64,000 nt of DNA from Paracoccus sp. MA (GTDB lineage: Bacteria > Pseudomonadota > Alphaproteobacteria > Rhodobacterales > Rhodobacteraceae). Of this stretch, positions 62,973 to 64,000 are shown piece after piece. The notes beneath the pieces are model-generated. The model did not search any database. It saw only the letters and a program-made list of their open reading frames with translations, and was not told the DNA's origin. Where the stretch lies: the NCBI RefSeq assembly GCF_020990385.1, contig NZ_CP087597.1, positions 85,001-149,000 on the forward strand. The letters run 5' to 3'. Positions within the stretch are counted from its first letter, which is position 1, and each line of letters starts with the position of its first letter. A program made the translations under genes and the position numbers.

Positions 62973-64000
62973 TAGCCTTCCTTGTTATTGTTGGGATCGG
63001 TTTCGGGCGCACGCAGCGCCTCAAGGAGCCGCCCGTCCGGCAGCACCGCCCACTTGTAGATCTGGATCGCTGTCCAGCCGGTCGCTTTGCAGCCCCACTC
63101 GTTGAAGCTCATCAGCTCGCCGCGAAACTCGACACGCTTCCCGTCCACCACGGTAGCGGCGCTATCTGGTCGGTCCTTTATCGTGAGGATGGTGCCAACC
63201 GGCAGAAGCCCCTCGTCGACCATTTCGCGTGTCTTCATCAGCCGCGCTCGGCCCGACTTGGCTGGCGCGGGTGGCACTTCCTCAAGCGACGCTTCGGCGA
63301 GCTTGATTCTATCGGTCGTGGTCGACGTCTCGGAAAGCCCGTCGAGCTTGGCCATGAAAGCCTCTACCCGCGGATAGAAGCTCCGCAGCCCTGATCGCCG
63401 CAGCGAGGCGCGGACTTCGCCTGCGGTTAGGCCAGCGGCCCGTTTGGCGACCAGACGGACAAACGCGTCGTCTTCCGTAATTGCGTCGAGGACCGCCTCG
63501 ACCTGCCGGTCCACCCGCCACTCCGTCCAAAGCGCGTCGATCGCGCGCGCCTGCATCCGGCCGCGGGACAGGAGCGAGAGCGTAGCGGCGATGTCTTCGA
63601 TCGCGGCAGACGGGTCGTCGAGCAGGACCGTCAGGAACAGTTTCTCTTCCGCTTCGACCGGTGCGTGGACCTTGTAGATCCTCCAGGCCGCGCCATTGGT
63701 GAGCACGCACCAGTCCACACCGGCGGCGTTGGCATAGTTCAGGGTCTGCAGGAGCGGCTTGCGGTCATCCAGGCTGACCCCGAGCGCCTTGGCCTCAACG
63801 AAGAGCGCCGGAGTGCTGTGGAGGAAAAGGGCATAGTCGACAGGATTGTCAGCAGCCGTGTGGCGGTATTCGCTTCTGACCTCTTCGACGTCCTGAAGAT
63901 CCCATCCGAGCGCTTCGAGGACGGGAAGGATCAACACGCGTATCGTATCGGACTCGGTCAGGCGAACACGGCGATCCCGATAGCTCAGGATTCGTGTCCG
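62972..64000 (-). CDS. HSDR_N-type (type I restriction N-terminal-like) protein, 5' end outside the window
   Basis: At least 342 codons: the frame is open to the window edge (RTRILSYRDRRVRLTESDTIRVLILPVLEALGWDLQDVEEVRSEYRH), so the true start lies beyond 64000 and GTG 63937 is only an internal option. The first 130 residues resemble the HSDR_N nuclease fold: VDYALFL...ALFVEAKALG gives the D and E-x-K residues, followed by QTLNYANAAGVDWCVLTNGAAWRIY. A C-terminal RAMA-like domain (LPVGTILTIKDRPDSAATVVDGKRVEFRGELMSFNEWGCKATGW) is suggested. It is the upstream member of the hsdM-hsdS-hsdR operon. Confidence 0.82.
   Translation of the reverse strand, partial: RTRILSYRDRRVRLTESDTIRVLILPVLEALGWDLQDVEEVRSEYRHTAADNPVDYALFLHSTPALFVEAKALGVSLDDRKPLLQTLNYANAAGVDWCVLTNGAAWRIYKVHAPVEAEEKLFLTVLLDDPSAAIEDIAATLSLLSRGRMQARAIDALWTEWRVDRQVEAVLDAITEDDAFVRLVAKRAAGLTAGEVRASLRRSGLRSFYPRVEAFMAKLDGLSETSTTTDRIKLAEASLEEVPPAPAKSGRARLMKTREMVDEGLLPVGTILTIKDRPDSAATVVDGKRVEFRGELMSFNEWGCKATGWTAIQIYKWAVLPDGRLLEALRAPETDPNNNKEG

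Overview
The window looks like chromosome from a GC-rich alphaproteobacterium, most probably Rhodobacterales. The reasons are the 23S-5S-tRNA-fMet order at the end of the rRNA operon, the GC-rich coding bias, and a phage tail module of the gene-transfer-agent type (DUF2460, DUF2163, NlpC/P60, TIM-barrel hub) common in that order. All names come from reading the sequence. No database search was run, and domain names recalled from memory are flagged by confidence.

Layout. (1) 1-1905: 3' part of a 23S rRNA gene, 5S rRNA, initiator tRNA and terminator. (2) 2090-9544: an accessory block beside the tRNA. A ThiL/AIR-synthase-like gene and a divergent thymidylate-synthase-like gene face an opposing pair, a DUF3800-like protein with a helical C-terminus and a 1089-aa AlbA(Schlafen)-NACHT-cold-shock-domain protein. 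This is the most defence-like and least familiar part of the window. (3) 9738-13295: an ImmA/IrrE protease and XRE repressor, divergent from two uncharacterised genes that end at their own terminator. (4) 13466-26914: prophage replication and modification genes (AAA ATPase, DUF669, Cas4/RecB-like nuclease, SF2 helicase, primase-helicase, RuvC-like resolvase, ParB-MTase fusion, C5-MTase). (5) 27010-51687: morphogenesis: lambda-type head (Nu1-like, GpA, gpW, portal, protease-capsid fusion, DUF2190), tail with a probable programmed -1 frameshift, lysis genes nested among tail genes, and a GTA-like baseplate/hub. A low-GC HEPN gene sits in reverse inside the tail operon. (6) 48437-50905: an IS21-family element that destroyed a DUF2793/C1q-like tail fibre gene. 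(7) 51762-64000: a minus-strand cluster with an HSDR_N-like gene (runs off the edge), hsdM, hsdS, hsdR and a 1558-aa class DUF4011-helicase-Vsr-like-DUF3320 protein.

How it fits together. The prophage is probably defective: the hub gene carries an in-frame TAA, the fibre gene is disrupted and partly deleted, and no integrase is visible. It lies between two defence-type clusters and carries a third candidate (HEPN) inside. The candidates for new biology are the nucleotide-enzyme pair with the AlbA-NACHT-CSD/DUF3800-like pair (2090-9544), the XRE-ImmA-linked two-gene cassette (11141-13295), the HEPN moron (35093-36073), and two DNA-level oddities: a nested palindromic array after the primase gene (21073-21325) and a C5-methyltransferase 3' region that looks protein-coding in two frames (25019-25432).
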